Shown here one piece after another: positions 1 to 8,173 of a stretch of 64,000 nucleotides of DNA. A model generated the notes under the pieces. That model was not told the DNA's origin and did no database searches. It worked only from the letters and a program-made list of their open reading frames with translations. The stretch comes from Vibrio sp. Isolate34. GTDB taxonomy: Bacteria; Pseudomonadota; Gammaproteobacteria; Enterobacterales; Vibrionaceae. The stretch covers positions 116,492-180,491 of the forward strand of contig NZ_JAKEUO010000005.1 in the NCBI RefSeq assembly GCF_022397915.1, read 5' to 3'. Made by a program: the position numbers and the translations under genes. Positions within the stretch are counted from its first letter, which is position 1; each line of letters opens with the position of its first letter.

Positions 1-361
1 CGACATTCGAGGTTAAGTAAACCTTAATGCCCAAAGCCGTAAGCACGGAAGCGGTATCAATCGCGAACTGCTTTGAATCTAAACGGCCGTCATAGCCCAC
101 AACAACACCACGAATCTTGGCATTTGCAACGTGCTCTATCAAATAGTGACCAAGCCCAGTTGCGGTTTCTTGTATGACTAAGCGATTCATTCTATTTGGA
201 CCACATCCGACTTTGCCTCGAAGACCTGCTGTTCCGAACTCTAATCGCTGCGTAAAACGGTTTTCTAATTCGTTGTGCATTCCTTCATCGATGAGGTATT
301 GAAGCTCTTCACGAGTTCTCGGGTCTGGGTCTCTCGCTAACCAATTCATTGCATCTTGCAT
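1..361 (-). CDS. Phospho-sugar mutase (phosphoglucomutase/phosphomannomutase family), N-terminal part
   Basis: The reverse strand reads from an ATG at 361 for 120 codons and runs off the left edge, so only the N-terminus is present. The translation begins MQDAMNWLARDPDPRTREEL and contains FGTAGLRGKVGCGPNRMN. That is the phosphate-contacting N-terminal signature of the long (about 560-residue) bacterial alpha-D-phosphohexomutases of the PGM2 type. The catalytic serine loop lies beyond the window. The family interconverts hexose 1- and 6-phosphates in the cytoplasm. AAAAGG about 10 bases upstream supports this start. A Fur-box-like palindrome lies about 50 bases upstream. Confidence 0.85.
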   Translation of the reverse strand, partial: MQDAMNWLARDPDPRTREELQYLIDEGMHNELENRFTQRLEFGTAGLRGKVGCGPNRMNRLVIQETATGLGHYLIEHVANAKIRGVVVGYDGRLDSKQFAIDTASVLTALGIKVYLTSNV

Positions 362-412
362 AATCACTAAACCTTTTAATGTCTGTATGACTTACTGTTG
401 ACTTAACTTAAG

Positions 413-427
413 TGATATTGATTATCA
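413..427. promoter_or_regulatory. Fur-box-like palindrome
   Basis: TGATATTGATTATCA matches the 7-1-7 Fur consensus TGATAATnATTATCA with one mismatch. It sits about 50 bases upstream of the leftward phospho-sugar mutase start and over 450 bases from coxB. Iron control of the mutase is an inference from position only. Confidence 0.5.
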
Positions 428-759
428 TTTCTATGAAAGCAATCGTAAAACTCGATATAAAATAAATTCCAACGGCAAGAGGGCTTGTAGCTTAGTTACT
501 TCAAATAATTGACTGTTTAGTAAGTAAACCTACCTTGAACAATTGGATATCACTAACTAGCCTTTTACATAAATATAACAAAATTTAACAAATTCGCCGT
601 TTTTGAATCTTTCATGGAAATCTCCAACGCTTTTTAGCCGTATTGGCTCATGGGGAGATATGAGGTTAATAGTGCTTTAAAGCTATCTCTACGTGAGTTG
701 TAGATTGAGATTCAGCCTTTTCATGTGTAGTCGGGATAGCAATGAATGTTGTCCGGTTG

Positions 760-844
760 GTAATGACATATAGCTTGTAATGAAACATAGCTCGCAACGA
801 AATACAGATCGTAATGAAACACAGCTCGTAACGACATTTAGGTC
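760..844. repeat. Five tandem copies of a 17-bp repeat
   Basis: Consecutive 17-base units start at 760, 777, 794, 811 and 828, with consensus roughly GTAATGAAACAYAGCTC. A sixth partial unit GCAAGT follows at 845-850. Substitutions cluster at a few positions (TA/CA, TG/CG). The period is not a multiple of three, so this is a DNA- or RNA-level repeat and not a coding one. The array ends about 24 bases before the coxB ribosome binding site. Confidence 0.85.
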
Positions 845-867
845 GCAAGTATCCAATTAGGAAGGAT

Positions 868-874
868 AAGGAGA
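868..874 (+). promoter_or_regulatory. Ribosome binding site deciding the TTG start of coxB
   Basis: AAGGAGA lies 6 bases before a TTG at 881. No in-frame ATG occurs before residue 32 of the protein, which would remove the signal peptide, so TTG is the start. Confidence 0.8.
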
Positions 875-880
875 GATCTT

Positions 881-2098
881 TTGAAAAGATTACTGGTTAG
901 GCTAGCGTGGCTTTTGAAGAGTTTTGTTGTGGTGTTAGTGTCGCCTTTAGTGCACGCAAGTAGTGAATACAACATGACAAGAGGCGTGACTGAGATTAGC
1001 GGTGAGGTTTATGAACTTCATATGCTGATCTTCTACATCTGCTGCGCAATCGCCTTCGTCGTTTTTGGGGTGATGTTCTATTCGATTCTGAGGCACAGAA
1101 AGTCGAAGGGCGCAGTAGCCGCTCATTTTCACGAAAGCACCAAAGTTGAAATCCTCTGGACCATCATTCCTATTATCATCCTCATCGCAATGGCGATACC
1201 CGCTACTAAAACCTTGATAGCGATGGAAGACACTTCTCAATCTGAACTCACCGTTAAAATTACTGGCTCACAATGGAAATGGCATTACAGTTATTTCGGT
1301 GAAGATGTTGAGTTTTTCAGTCTGCTAGCGACCAGTGACAAAGAAATCGAAGGCATTGAAGTGAAAGGCGCGCATTATCTGCTAGAGGTTGATAAGCCAC
1401 TCGTCCTTCCTATTGATAGAAAAGTTCGCTTCTTGATGACCTCTGACGATGTGATTCACTCGTGGTGGGTTCCGGCCTTTGCTGTGAAGAAAGACACCAT
1501 TCCAGGGTTCATTAATGAAGCTTGGACAAAGATTGATGAGCCGGGTGTGTATCGCGGCCAGTGTGCTGAACTGTGTGGCCGAGCGCATGGCTTTATGCCG
1601 ATAGTGGTGCATGCCATGGCAGAAGATGAGTTTGATGCATGGTTAGCGGAGCAGAAAGAGTTAACGATTGCTGCACAACAAGCGGCTCAAGATGCGTTAG
1701 ATGCGTCACTTTCTTTAGACGAATTGAATACCATCGGTGAAGAGGTTTACAAGACTCGATGTGCAGTATGCCACCAAGCTAATGGTGAAGGTATCCCTGG
1801 TGCATTCCCAGCAATTAAAGGTAGCCCGGTCGCTCTTGGGGATGTGGATGTGCATATCGATACCATTGTTTATGGTCGTGGAGGCACGGCGATGCAAGCC
1901 TTCGATAACCAGTTAACCGAGAAAGAGATCGCAGCGGTCGTTACTTACCAAAGAAACGCTTGGGGTAATGACACGGGCGATATTGTTCAGGCTTCAGATA
2001 TTAACGCTTACAAAGTTAAACAAGAAGGCGGAGCCCAAGAACCTGACGAACAGGGCTCAACGGATGAAGCACAAAGTGATGCTAAGGAGCAGCTATGA
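881..2098 (+). CDS. coxB: Cytochrome c oxidase subunit II with fused C-terminal cytochrome c
   Basis: Subunit II of an aa3/caa3-type terminal oxidase, which accepts electrons through the CuA centre at the periplasmic face. Residues 1-27 look like a signal peptide ending VHA. Two membrane helices follow (about 48-70 and 92-110). The CuA ligands are visible as H193 (IHSWW) and the CAELCGRAHGFM motif (C228, C232, H236, M239). A C-terminal cytochrome c domain carries CAVCH (C294, C297, H298), so heme c is fused to the subunit. The last 30 residues are acidic and low in complexity. The gene starts with TTG and overlaps ctaD by four bases (ATGA), the first step of an operon running to cyoE. Confidence 0.96.
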   Translation: MKRLLVRLAWLLKSFVVVLVSPLVHASSEYNMTRGVTEISGEVYELHMLIFYICCAIAFVVFGVMFYSILRHRKSKGAVAAHFHESTKVEILWTIIPIIILIAMAIPATKTLIAMEDTSQSELTVKITGSQWKWHYSYFGEDVEFFSLLATSDKEIEGIEVKGAHYLLEVDKPLVLPIDRKVRFLMTSDDVIHSWWVPAFAVKKDTIPGFINEAWTKIDEPGVYRGQCAELCGRAHGFMPIVVHAMAEDEFDAWLAEQKELTIAAQQAAQDALDASLSLDELNTIGEEVYKTRCAVCHQANGEGIPGAFPAIKGSPVALGDVDVHIDTIVYGRGGTAMQAFDNQLTEKEIAAVVTYQRNAWGNDTGDIVQASDINAYKVKQEGGAQEPDEQGSTDEAQSDAKEQL

Positions 2099-3756
2099 GT
2101 TCACCAATTGATAAGCCGGTGAAATCGGCGCCTGCAGAAGATCAGGCCTTGAGCCATTCTGTGGAAGGCACATTGGACAGCAATGACTTACCTCTGGATG
2201 ATCACGATTCTCACGCCGCTCCAAAAGGGTGGGCGCGTTGGCTGTATTCAACCAATCACAAAGACATAGGCACATTATATCTGTGGTTCAGTTTCGCAAT
2301 GTTCTTAACCGGTGGTGCGATGGCAATGGTGATCCGTGCTGAGTTGTTCCAACCGGGTCTGCAGCTTGTTGAGCCTGATTTCTTTAATCAGATGACCACA
2401 GTACACGGCTTGATCATGGTATTTGGTGCGGTAATGCCTGCATTCACGGGGCTCGCTAACTGGATGATCCCGATGATGATCGGTGCGCCGGATATGGCGC
2501 TGCCACGAATGAACAACCTCAGTTTCTGGATTTTGCCTTTTGCCTTCTTAATCCTAATTGGTTCCTTGTTTACTGAGGGAGGCGGCCCGAGTTTTGGTTG
2601 GACATTCTACGCGCCGCTCTCAACGACTTACGGCCCAGATAGTACGGCACTGTTTGTTTTCTCTGTTCATATTATGGGGATCAGTTCGATCATGGGGGCG
2701 ATCAACGTCATCGTGACCATCGTGAACATGAGAGCGCCAGGTATGACTTGGTTTAAACTGCCTATGTTCGTCTGGACTTGGTTAATCACCGCTTTCTTGC
2801 TGATAGCCGTGATGCCGGTTCTCGCTGGGGCGGTGACCATGGTACTGACCGATAAATACTTCGGGACGAGTTTCTTTGATGCAGCAGGCGGTGGTGATCC
2901 CGTCATGTTCCAGCACATATTCTGGTTCTTTGGGCACCCCGAAGTGTACATCATGATCTTACCGTCTTTTGGTATTGTCTCTGCAATCATTCCAGCCTTT
3001 AGTGGCAAGCGCTTGTTTGGTTACCACTCGATGGTGTACGCGACCTGTAGTATCGCCATCTTGTCTTTCTTAGTGTGGGCACACCACATGTTCACCACTG
3101 GGATGCCGGTTTTTGCTGAGCTCTTCTTCATGTATTGCACCATGTTGATCGCGGTGCCGACGGGGGTGAAAGTCTTTAACTGGGTCGCGACTATGTGGCG
3201 AGGTGCATTGACCTTCGAAACCCCGATGCTATTTACCATCGCCTTTATTGTTCTGTTCACGATCGGCGGCTTGTCAGGTTTGATGTTGGCTATTGTTCCT
3301 GCTGATTTCCAATATCATGACACCTATTTTGTGGTGGCTCACTTCCACTATGTTCTGGTGACTGGTGCGGTGTTCTCGATAATGGCCGCAGCCTATTATT
3401 GGCTGCCTAAGTGGACTGGGCATATGTACGACCACAAACTCAGTCTGTGGCATTTCTGGACTTCAGTAGTTTCAGTGAATGTGCTTTTCTTCCCGATGCA
3501 CTTTTTAGGCTTGGCGGGCATGCCACGTCGTATTCCAGACTACGCTATTCAGTTCGCAGACGTTAACCAAGTGGTGTCGATAGGTGGCTTTGCCTTTGGT
3601 TTATCGCAACTCATCTTTTTATGGTTGGTCATCAAATGTGTGAAAGGCGGCGAGCCTGCATCAAGCAAGCCATGGGAACGTGCTGAAGGGCTAGAATGGA
3701 CGGTACCAAGTCCAGCACCTCATCACACCTTTACTCATCCACCTAAAATCGATTAG
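2095..3756 (+). CDS. ctaD: Cytochrome c oxidase subunit I
   Basis: Catalytic subunit of the heme-copper oxidase (553 residues, about 12 membrane helices) that reduces O2 to water and pumps protons. After a hydrophilic N-terminal extension of about 45 residues, the family signatures are clear: the heme-ligand region around TTVHGLIM, the CuB/cross-linked Tyr motif WFFGHPEVYI, WAHHMFTTG, and the second heme-ligand histidines in VVAHFHYVL. The ATG overlaps the coxB stop, which suggests translational coupling. This is an A-family oxidase, distinct from the cbb3 and bd oxidases that vibrios also use. Confidence 0.97.
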   Translation: MSSPIDKPVKSAPAEDQALSHSVEGTLDSNDLPLDDHDSHAAPKGWARWLYSTNHKDIGTLYLWFSFAMFLTGGAMAMVIRAELFQPGLQLVEPDFFNQMTTVHGLIMVFGAVMPAFTGLANWMIPMMIGAPDMALPRMNNLSFWILPFAFLILIGSLFTEGGGPSFGWTFYAPLSTTYGPDSTALFVFSVHIMGISSIMGAINVIVTIVNMRAPGMTWFKLPMFVWTWLITAFLLIAVMPVLAGAVTMVLTDKYFGTSFFDAAGGGDPVMFQHIFWFFGHPEVYIMILPSFGIVSAIIPAFSGKRLFGYHSMVYATCSIAILSFLVWAHHMFTTGMPVFAELFFMYCTMLIAVPTGVKVFNWVATMWRGALTFETPMLFTIAFIVLFTIGGLSGLMLAIVPADFQYHDTYFVVAHFHYVLVTGAVFSIMAAAYYWLPKWTGHMYDHKLSLWHFWTSVVSVNVLFFPMHFLGLAGMPRRIPDYAIQFADVNQVVSIGGFAFGLSQLIFLWLVIKCVKGGEPASSKPWERAEGLEWTVPSPAPHHTFTHPPKID

Positions 3757-3767
3757 AGAGATTAGCT

Positions 3768-4376
3768 ATGAGTGATAAGCACAGCGATCTAGATAAAAAC
3801 CAACCAAAACGGTCAACCAAAAAGCTGACGGGCTATTTGGTATTGAGTGTGGTGGCGATGTTTGGTTTCGGTTTCGCTTTGGTGCCGCTCTACGATGTGA
3901 TGTGCGAGGCTTTGGGAATCAACGGTAAAACCAATACTGTTTCTGCGGTTCAACCTCAGGGAATGCAGCCTGACTACTCTCGTACAATTCGAGTGGAATT
4001 CATGTCTCATATTAAACCAGATATGCCATGGACGTTTTCGCCTGAAGTGCGTGTATTGGAAGTTCATCCTGGCGAGGTGGTGCAAACCAATTACATCGCG
4101 AAGAATTTATCTGCGAGTTCATTGATTGGTCAAGCTGTGCCATCGGTGTCTCCGGGAATGGGAGCGACTTATTTCAACAAGATGGAATGCTTTTGCTTCA
4201 ACCAGCAACCACTTGATGGCTTCAAGAGCGCCGAAATGGGTTTGATATTTTATATAGAGCCAGATATTCCAGAGTCGATACACACGCTGACGCTCTCTTA
4301 TACGTTATTCAATATCACGAGTGAGGTGATCGGGGAATCAAGCAGTCCTGAGCCTAATATACTCGCAAGTAACTAA
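3768..4376 (+). CDS. ctaG: Cytochrome c oxidase assembly protein CtaG (Cox11 family)
   Basis: Membrane-anchored copper chaperone that delivers Cu to the CuB site of subunit I. It has 202 residues with a single N-terminal membrane helix (about 24-44, ending FALVPLYDVMCEALG), then the conserved periplasmic beta domain. The copper-binding signature CFCFNQQ and the preceding YFNKMECF are intact. It starts 11 bases after ctaD, a position usual for this family between subunits I and III. Confidence 0.95.
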   Translation: MSDKHSDLDKNQPKRSTKKLTGYLVLSVVAMFGFGFALVPLYDVMCEALGINGKTNTVSAVQPQGMQPDYSRTIRVEFMSHIKPDMPWTFSPEVRVLEVHPGEVVQTNYIAKNLSASSLIGQAVPSVSPGMGATYFNKMECFCFNQQPLDGFKSAEMGLIFYIEPDIPESIHTLTLSYTLFNITSEVIGESSSPEPNILASN

Positions 4377-4414
4377 GACATTACAGAACCAGAATCAACA
4401 AAAGGAGTTGAGCG

Positions 4415-5299
4415 ATGAGTTCTAAAAAGGAAGTGTATTTCGTTCCACATCAAAGCCATTGGCCGTTAGTCGGTGCCGTTGCGTTGTTTCTTGTCGCGGT
4501 TGGAGCAGGGTTAACCGTGCAAAACATGGGCACTGACGCTGCTGGCGGCGTGTTCGGTAAAGCGGTGCTGTTAGTCGGTTTCGCTGTTCTTCTGTATATG
4601 CTCGCGGGTTGGTTTAGTAACGTGATTACAGAGTCACTGAGTGGTGTTTATTCCGAGCAAATATCTCGCTCCTTTAGACAGGGTATGAGCTGGTTCATCT
4701 TTTCTGAGATCATGTTCTTCGGCGCGTTCTTTGGCGCGCTTTTCTACGCTCGTATGATATCTGTCCCTTGGATTGGCGGGGCGGGCAATAATGAAATGAC
4801 TCACGAAGTGTTGTGGCCGATGTTTCAATCGATGTGGCCGCTGACCACGACACCTGATGGTGTGACGACGCAAGCGATGCCTTGGCAAGGTATCCCACTT
4901 AAGAACACCATTATCTTACTGCTTTCATCCGTAACGCTTCATATGGCGCACCTAAGCCTTGAACAAAATAAGCGCATGGCATTAATCGTTTGGTTAGAAA
5001 TTACGATTGTTCTGGCTGGTTTTTTCTTGTTTTTCCAAGTCGAAGAGTACGTTCACGCTTACCAAGAGATGGGGCTGACCCTTCAATCGGGTATCTATGG
5101 CAACACCTTCTTCTTATTAACTGGATTCCATGGTTTGCATGTTTGCTTGGGGACGATCTTTTTGGTTGTGTTACTGGCAAGGGTTGCGAAAGACCACTTT
5201 ACGCCAAAAGACCACTTTGCGTTCCAAGCTGGCAGTTGGTATTGGCACTTTGTTGATGTGGTTTGGTTAGGGTTGTTCGTGTTTGTCTATGTCCTCTAG
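4415..5299 (+). CDS. ctaE: Cytochrome c oxidase subunit III
   Basis: Non-catalytic oxidase subunit III, 294 residues with about seven membrane helices. Family features include the N-terminal YFVPHQSHWPLVG, the SEIMFFGAFFGALFYAR helix and the C-terminal GSWYWHFVDVVWLGLF. AAAGGAG precedes the ATG. It is the last structural subunit; the next gene downstream is on the opposite strand. Confidence 0.96.
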   Translation: MSSKKEVYFVPHQSHWPLVGAVALFLVAVGAGLTVQNMGTDAAGGVFGKAVLLVGFAVLLYMLAGWFSNVITESLSGVYSEQISRSFRQGMSWFIFSEIMFFGAFFGALFYARMISVPWIGGAGNNEMTHEVLWPMFQSMWPLTTTPDGVTTQAMPWQGIPLKNTIILLLSSVTLHMAHLSLEQNKRMALIVWLEITIVLAGFFLFFQVEEYVHAYQEMGLTLQSGIYGNTFFLLTGFHGLHVCLGTIFLVVLLARVAKDHFTPKDHFAFQAGSWYWHFVDVVWLGLFVFVYVL

Positions 5300-5335
5300 C
5301 GACTTAGACCGCTTTCTCTATCGGGTTCATAGAGC

Positions 5336-5566
5336 TTAATAAGGACGAGGGTTAGGTGTGATGACTCCTGTTCCTAAAGCCAGTAACAACATTAACACGA
5401 CAACGGCTGACCACATAACTCGACGCCCTAGGAAGTGACTCAACCTTTTGCCATTGTGTTTGCCAGAAGCGATTTGGATGAGGCCTTTCATTAAGTTGAA
5501 GGCGATGAAAAACAGTAGAGCAACCAATACAACTTTGAATAACAAGATAAAGGTGGATGACGCCAT
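5336..5566 (-). CDS. DUF2909 family twin-helix membrane protein
   Basis: A 76-residue protein with two predicted membrane helices (about 5-25 and 50-68) separated by a basic loop (SGKHNGKRLSHFLGRR). This fits the DUF2909 family, which is commonly found inside cytochrome oxidase assembly clusters. Its role is not known to me. It lies antisense within an otherwise rightward operon. Its start (ATG complement at 5566, TGGAG just upstream) is back to back with the presumed SURF1 start. A role in oxidase biogenesis is inferred from location. Confidence 0.75.
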   Translation of the reverse strand: MASSTFILLFKVVLVALLFFIAFNLMKGLIQIASGKHNGKRLSHFLGRRVMWSAVVVLMLLLALGTGVITPNPRPY

Positions 5567-5567
5567 A

Positions 5568-6377
5568 GTGATAACTCCAAACGGTTTGAATCATGATGAA
5601 CGAACGTTCCGCAGTAAAGGTTTTTGGGTTGCGGTTGTTTTAACTTTGGTTTCAGTCGGCATTTTAATCAAGTTGGGTTTATGGCAGTTAGACAGAGGTA
5701 ACGAGAAATTACGCTACGAGCAACAGCTATCGCAGAGAGCAACGCAATCCTCTAGGCCTCTGGATATCGTGATTTCAGAATGGCGAGAAGAAAGTGTTCG
5801 AACTCAGCAGTCATTGAATCCTTCAACCTTAAATGGTTTAAAAGCTGAAGTTCAATTAGTGAAAACAAGTGATTTGATGTTCTTGTTGGACAATCAAATC
5901 AACCAAGGAACGGTTGGATATGTGATTTACATGCTCGGTGAGGTTCTAACACAAGATGGAAGAAAGCAACTGTTGATCGATCTCGGGTTTGTTGCAGCAA
6001 GTAATGACAGAAGAGAGCTTCCACAAATAGGAAACGTCACGCTACCAACCAAGATGTCTGGGCGTTTGTACACACGTTCAGTGAATCCGTTAAGTCAGGG
6101 GCTTGGGTTAGAGAATACGGCACCAAAAAGAATTCAAAACATCAATATAGAGGCGTTATCGCAATATACAGGACAAGAGGTGTTGCCGTTTATCTTTCAA
6201 CCCCAGAGCTTAGATTCATGGCCCTATGAGATGTTATGGCGCCCGACGGCGATGAAGTCTGAGAAGCACTTTGGTTACTCATTTCAATGGTTCGTGATGG
6301 CTGCGGTACTGCTCTCGTTGATGTTAATGATTGGCTACCGATACTTAAAGAAACATAGTCACATTAATAAGAAGTAA
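5568..6377 (+). CDS. SURF1 family cytochrome oxidase biogenesis protein
   Basis: SURF1/Shy1-type factor for heme A insertion into subunit I. An N-terminal helix (FWVAVVLTLVSVGILIKLGL), the WQLDRGNEK motif after it, a periplasmic domain and a C-terminal helix ending in RYLKKH are all visible, as expected for the family. The frame is open back to 5448, but that would overlap DUF2909 extensively. I prefer the GTG at 5568 (AAGGTGG about 11 bases upstream). The TTG at 5586 is also possible. The nearby ATG codons at 5593 and 5596 are out of frame. End and family are certain; the start is not. Confidence 0.85.
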   Translation: MITPNGLNHDERTFRSKGFWVAVVLTLVSVGILIKLGLWQLDRGNEKLRYEQQLSQRATQSSRPLDIVISEWREESVRTQQSLNPSTLNGLKAEVQLVKTSDLMFLLDNQINQGTVGYVIYMLGEVLTQDGRKQLLIDLGFVAASNDRRELPQIGNVTLPTKMSGRLYTRSVNPLSQGLGLENTAPKRIQNINIEALSQYTGQEVLPFIFQPQSLDSWPYEMLWRPTAMKSEKHFGYSFQWFVMAAVLLSLMLMIGYRYLKKHSHINKK

Positions 6378-6436
6378 ATGATCGGAATGACATAAATACA
6401 GATAGCGAACGGCAGCGCTTAATACAGGGAATCAAA

Positions 6437-7045
6437 ATGGATAAGTCTCAAGTACAAATGAACAAGGAAAGTACCGATGCGAACTTGGCTGCGTTTAAAC
6501 AGCGTCGCTCGCGTGGTCGCCTGGTATTAATCGGTTTGATTCTGATCTTCGCCTTACCTGCCATTATCGCTAAAACCGTGTTGGAGCAAAATTGGTACAC
6601 ATCCGGAGTGACAAACACTGGGGAGTTGGTCGAGCCAAGAGTGACGTTACAGGATTTTGGATTGACGGCGCCGGTGGAAGGTGAAGGGTGGCTGGTGGGT
6701 TACATTGCGCCAACAGAGTGCGATAGCTTGTGTGAACAACAGCTTCACTACTTGAATCAAAGCTATTTAGCGTTAGGGAAAAATAAGGAACGAGTGACCG
6801 CGGTGGTTTTTGTCTCTGAAGGAGACTCACTACCAGGAGCATTTAATAAGCCTGATTTGTCGTTTCTATCCGGTGGAGATCAGTTGAGTACCAAGTTTGC
6901 GCCAGCTTCCATTGTTATTATCGACCCTCTTGGGCAACTCGTTATGGAATATAAAAGTGTTTCAGAACCGTCGCAGTTAGTCGGGCAGTCTAAAGGCATG
7001 ATTCATGACCTGAGAAAGCTTCTTAAACTGTCGCGTGTTGGGTAG
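6437..7045 (+). CDS. Membrane-anchored thioredoxin-fold protein with a SCO-like CxxxC motif
   Basis: 202 residues: a basic N-terminus, one membrane helix (about 30-47) and a periplasmic domain. The domain contains ECDSLC, a CxxxC pair (C95, C99) spaced as in SCO copper chaperones, followed by VVFVSEGD and SIVIIDPLGQLVMEY, which resemble thioredoxin-fold strands. The distal histidine of classical SCO proteins is not apparent. It sits between SURF1 and heme A synthase, so a role in CuA maturation or thiol chemistry of subunit II is a fair inference. I do not know a specific gene name. Confidence 0.7.
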   Translation: MDKSQVQMNKESTDANLAAFKQRRSRGRLVLIGLILIFALPAIIAKTVLEQNWYTSGVTNTGELVEPRVTLQDFGLTAPVEGEGWLVGYIAPTECDSLCEQQLHYLNQSYLALGKNKERVTAVVFVSEGDSLPGAFNKPDLSFLSGGDQLSTKFAPASIVIIDPLGQLVMEYKSVSEPSQLVGQSKGMIHDLRKLLKLSRVG

Positions 7046-7120
7046 CTGAAAGAGCATTCGTGATTGACCGCAGAGGCTTAGCACTATTAGGAACAGGGAA
7101 TAAATATAGGGAGATAAACG

Positions 7121-8173
7121 ATGCAGAATAAAGCCCCTGATTTACTCATGCTCGTGATGCGAGTGACCATCTTACTGACGCTTACCGTGATTGTGCTCGG
7201 TGCTTATACCCGTTTGTCTGATGCTGGTCTTGGTTGCCCTGATTGGCCTGGGTGTTATGGGAAAATCACCGTTCCTTCTGATGCACAAGCAGTGAATCAA
7301 GCCAATCTCCAATTTCCTGAACGTGCGCTTGAAGCAGATAAAGCATGGATAGAGATGATACATCGCTACTTTGCTGGATCGTTAGGGCTTCTTGTCTTTG
7401 TTGTGGTTGCTTGGTGTATTAAGAAGAACATCACCTCTGCTGGACTACCGTTACTTATATCGGCAACCGTGATTTTTCAGGCTTTATTAGGCATGTGGAC
7501 GGTGACACTCAAGCTGATGCCTGTCGTGGTTATGGCGCACTTGATGGGTGGTTTTACTCTGTTGTCTCTACTGTGTTTACTCTACTGTCGTCTCTCTAAT
7601 TTTCAAACCCGATTTGGCGAAACCTCTCATGCGCCTCAGCTTAAATTCTGGGCCTCGTTGGGGGTAGTGGTTGTGGTGGGGCAGATACTGCTTGGCGGGT
7701 GGACCTCATCAAACTATGCCGCATTGGTGTGCACCCAGCTACCAATTTGTGAGGGGAACTGGGCAAGCTATCTAGACTTTAAGAACGCGTTCGATTTTGC
7801 ACAGAACGGCCATGATAACTATGAGTTTGGTGTATTAGAGTATCCCGCAAGGCTCACAATACATGTCATGCATAGGTTTGGCGCTATTGTGGCAACGTTG
7901 ACGGTGCTAATGGTCGTGTATCAGTTGTGGAAGCTTGGTCAAACATCACACCAAAAGCTGAGCGTGATTGTTGCAATAGTGTTGGTTACTCAAATCAGCC
8001 TTGGAATCAGCAACGTGTGGTTTCACCTGCCAATCTCAGTCGCGGTTTTGCATAATCTAGTCGCGGCGATGCTGCTTATTAGCATGGTTGTGACTAACTT
8101 TGTCGTGTGGCAACGGAAACCGAGTGAGAACTTGGTGAAGAACAGTGTATTACAAGGAGGTAATCATGGTTAG
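7121..8173 (+). CDS. ctaA: Heme A synthase (COX15/CtaA family)
   Basis: Integral membrane enzyme (350 residues, about 8 helices) that oxidises the C8 methyl of heme O to give heme A for the aa3 oxidase. Family features: the N-terminal [21 protein letters not shown] loop region with paired cysteines, EMIHRYFAG, a second cysteine pair region (CTQLPICEG) and VMHRFGA, which supply the heme-ligand histidines. Its 3' end overlaps the cyoE start by 8 bases, so the two heme-modifying enzymes are translationally linked. Confidence 0.95.
   Translation: MQNKAPDLLMLVMRVTILLTLTVIVLGAYTRLSDAGLGCPDWPGCYGKITVPSDAQAVNQANLQFPERALEADKAWIEMIHRYFAGSLGLLVFVVVAWCIKKNITSAGLPLLISATVIFQALLGMWTVTLKLMPVVVMAHLMGGFTLLSLLCLLYCRLSNFQTRFGETSHAPQLKFWASLGVVVVVGQILLGGWTSSNYAALVCTQLPICEGNWASYLDFKNAFDFAQNGHDNYEFGVLEYPARLTIHVMHRFGAIVATLTVLMVVYQLWKLGQTSHQKLSVIVAIVLVTQISLGISNVWFHLPISVAVLHNLVAAMLLISMVVTNFVVWQRKPSENLVKNSVLQGGNHG

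Larger units (their letters stand above)
362..880. other. Divergent intergenic region between the mutase and the cox operon
   Basis: This 519-base region separates two divergent genes. It holds a Fur-box-like palindrome (413-427), a possible hairpin (620-659) pairing TCTCC with GGAGA around an inner AGCC/GGCT stem, and a 17-bp tandem repeat (760-844). The only ORF of any size, a 60-codon minus-strand frame at 666-848, is created by the repeats and has no recognisable product, so I do not call a gene. Confidence 0.6.

Noticed and set aside
666..848. 60-codon minus-strand ORF before coxB
   Set aside because: It is produced by the 17-bp tandem repeat, has no ribosome site and no meaningful protein sequence.
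5448..5567. N-terminal extension of SURF1
   Set aside because: It would run antisense through most of DUF2909 and adds residues unlike SURF1 N-termini.
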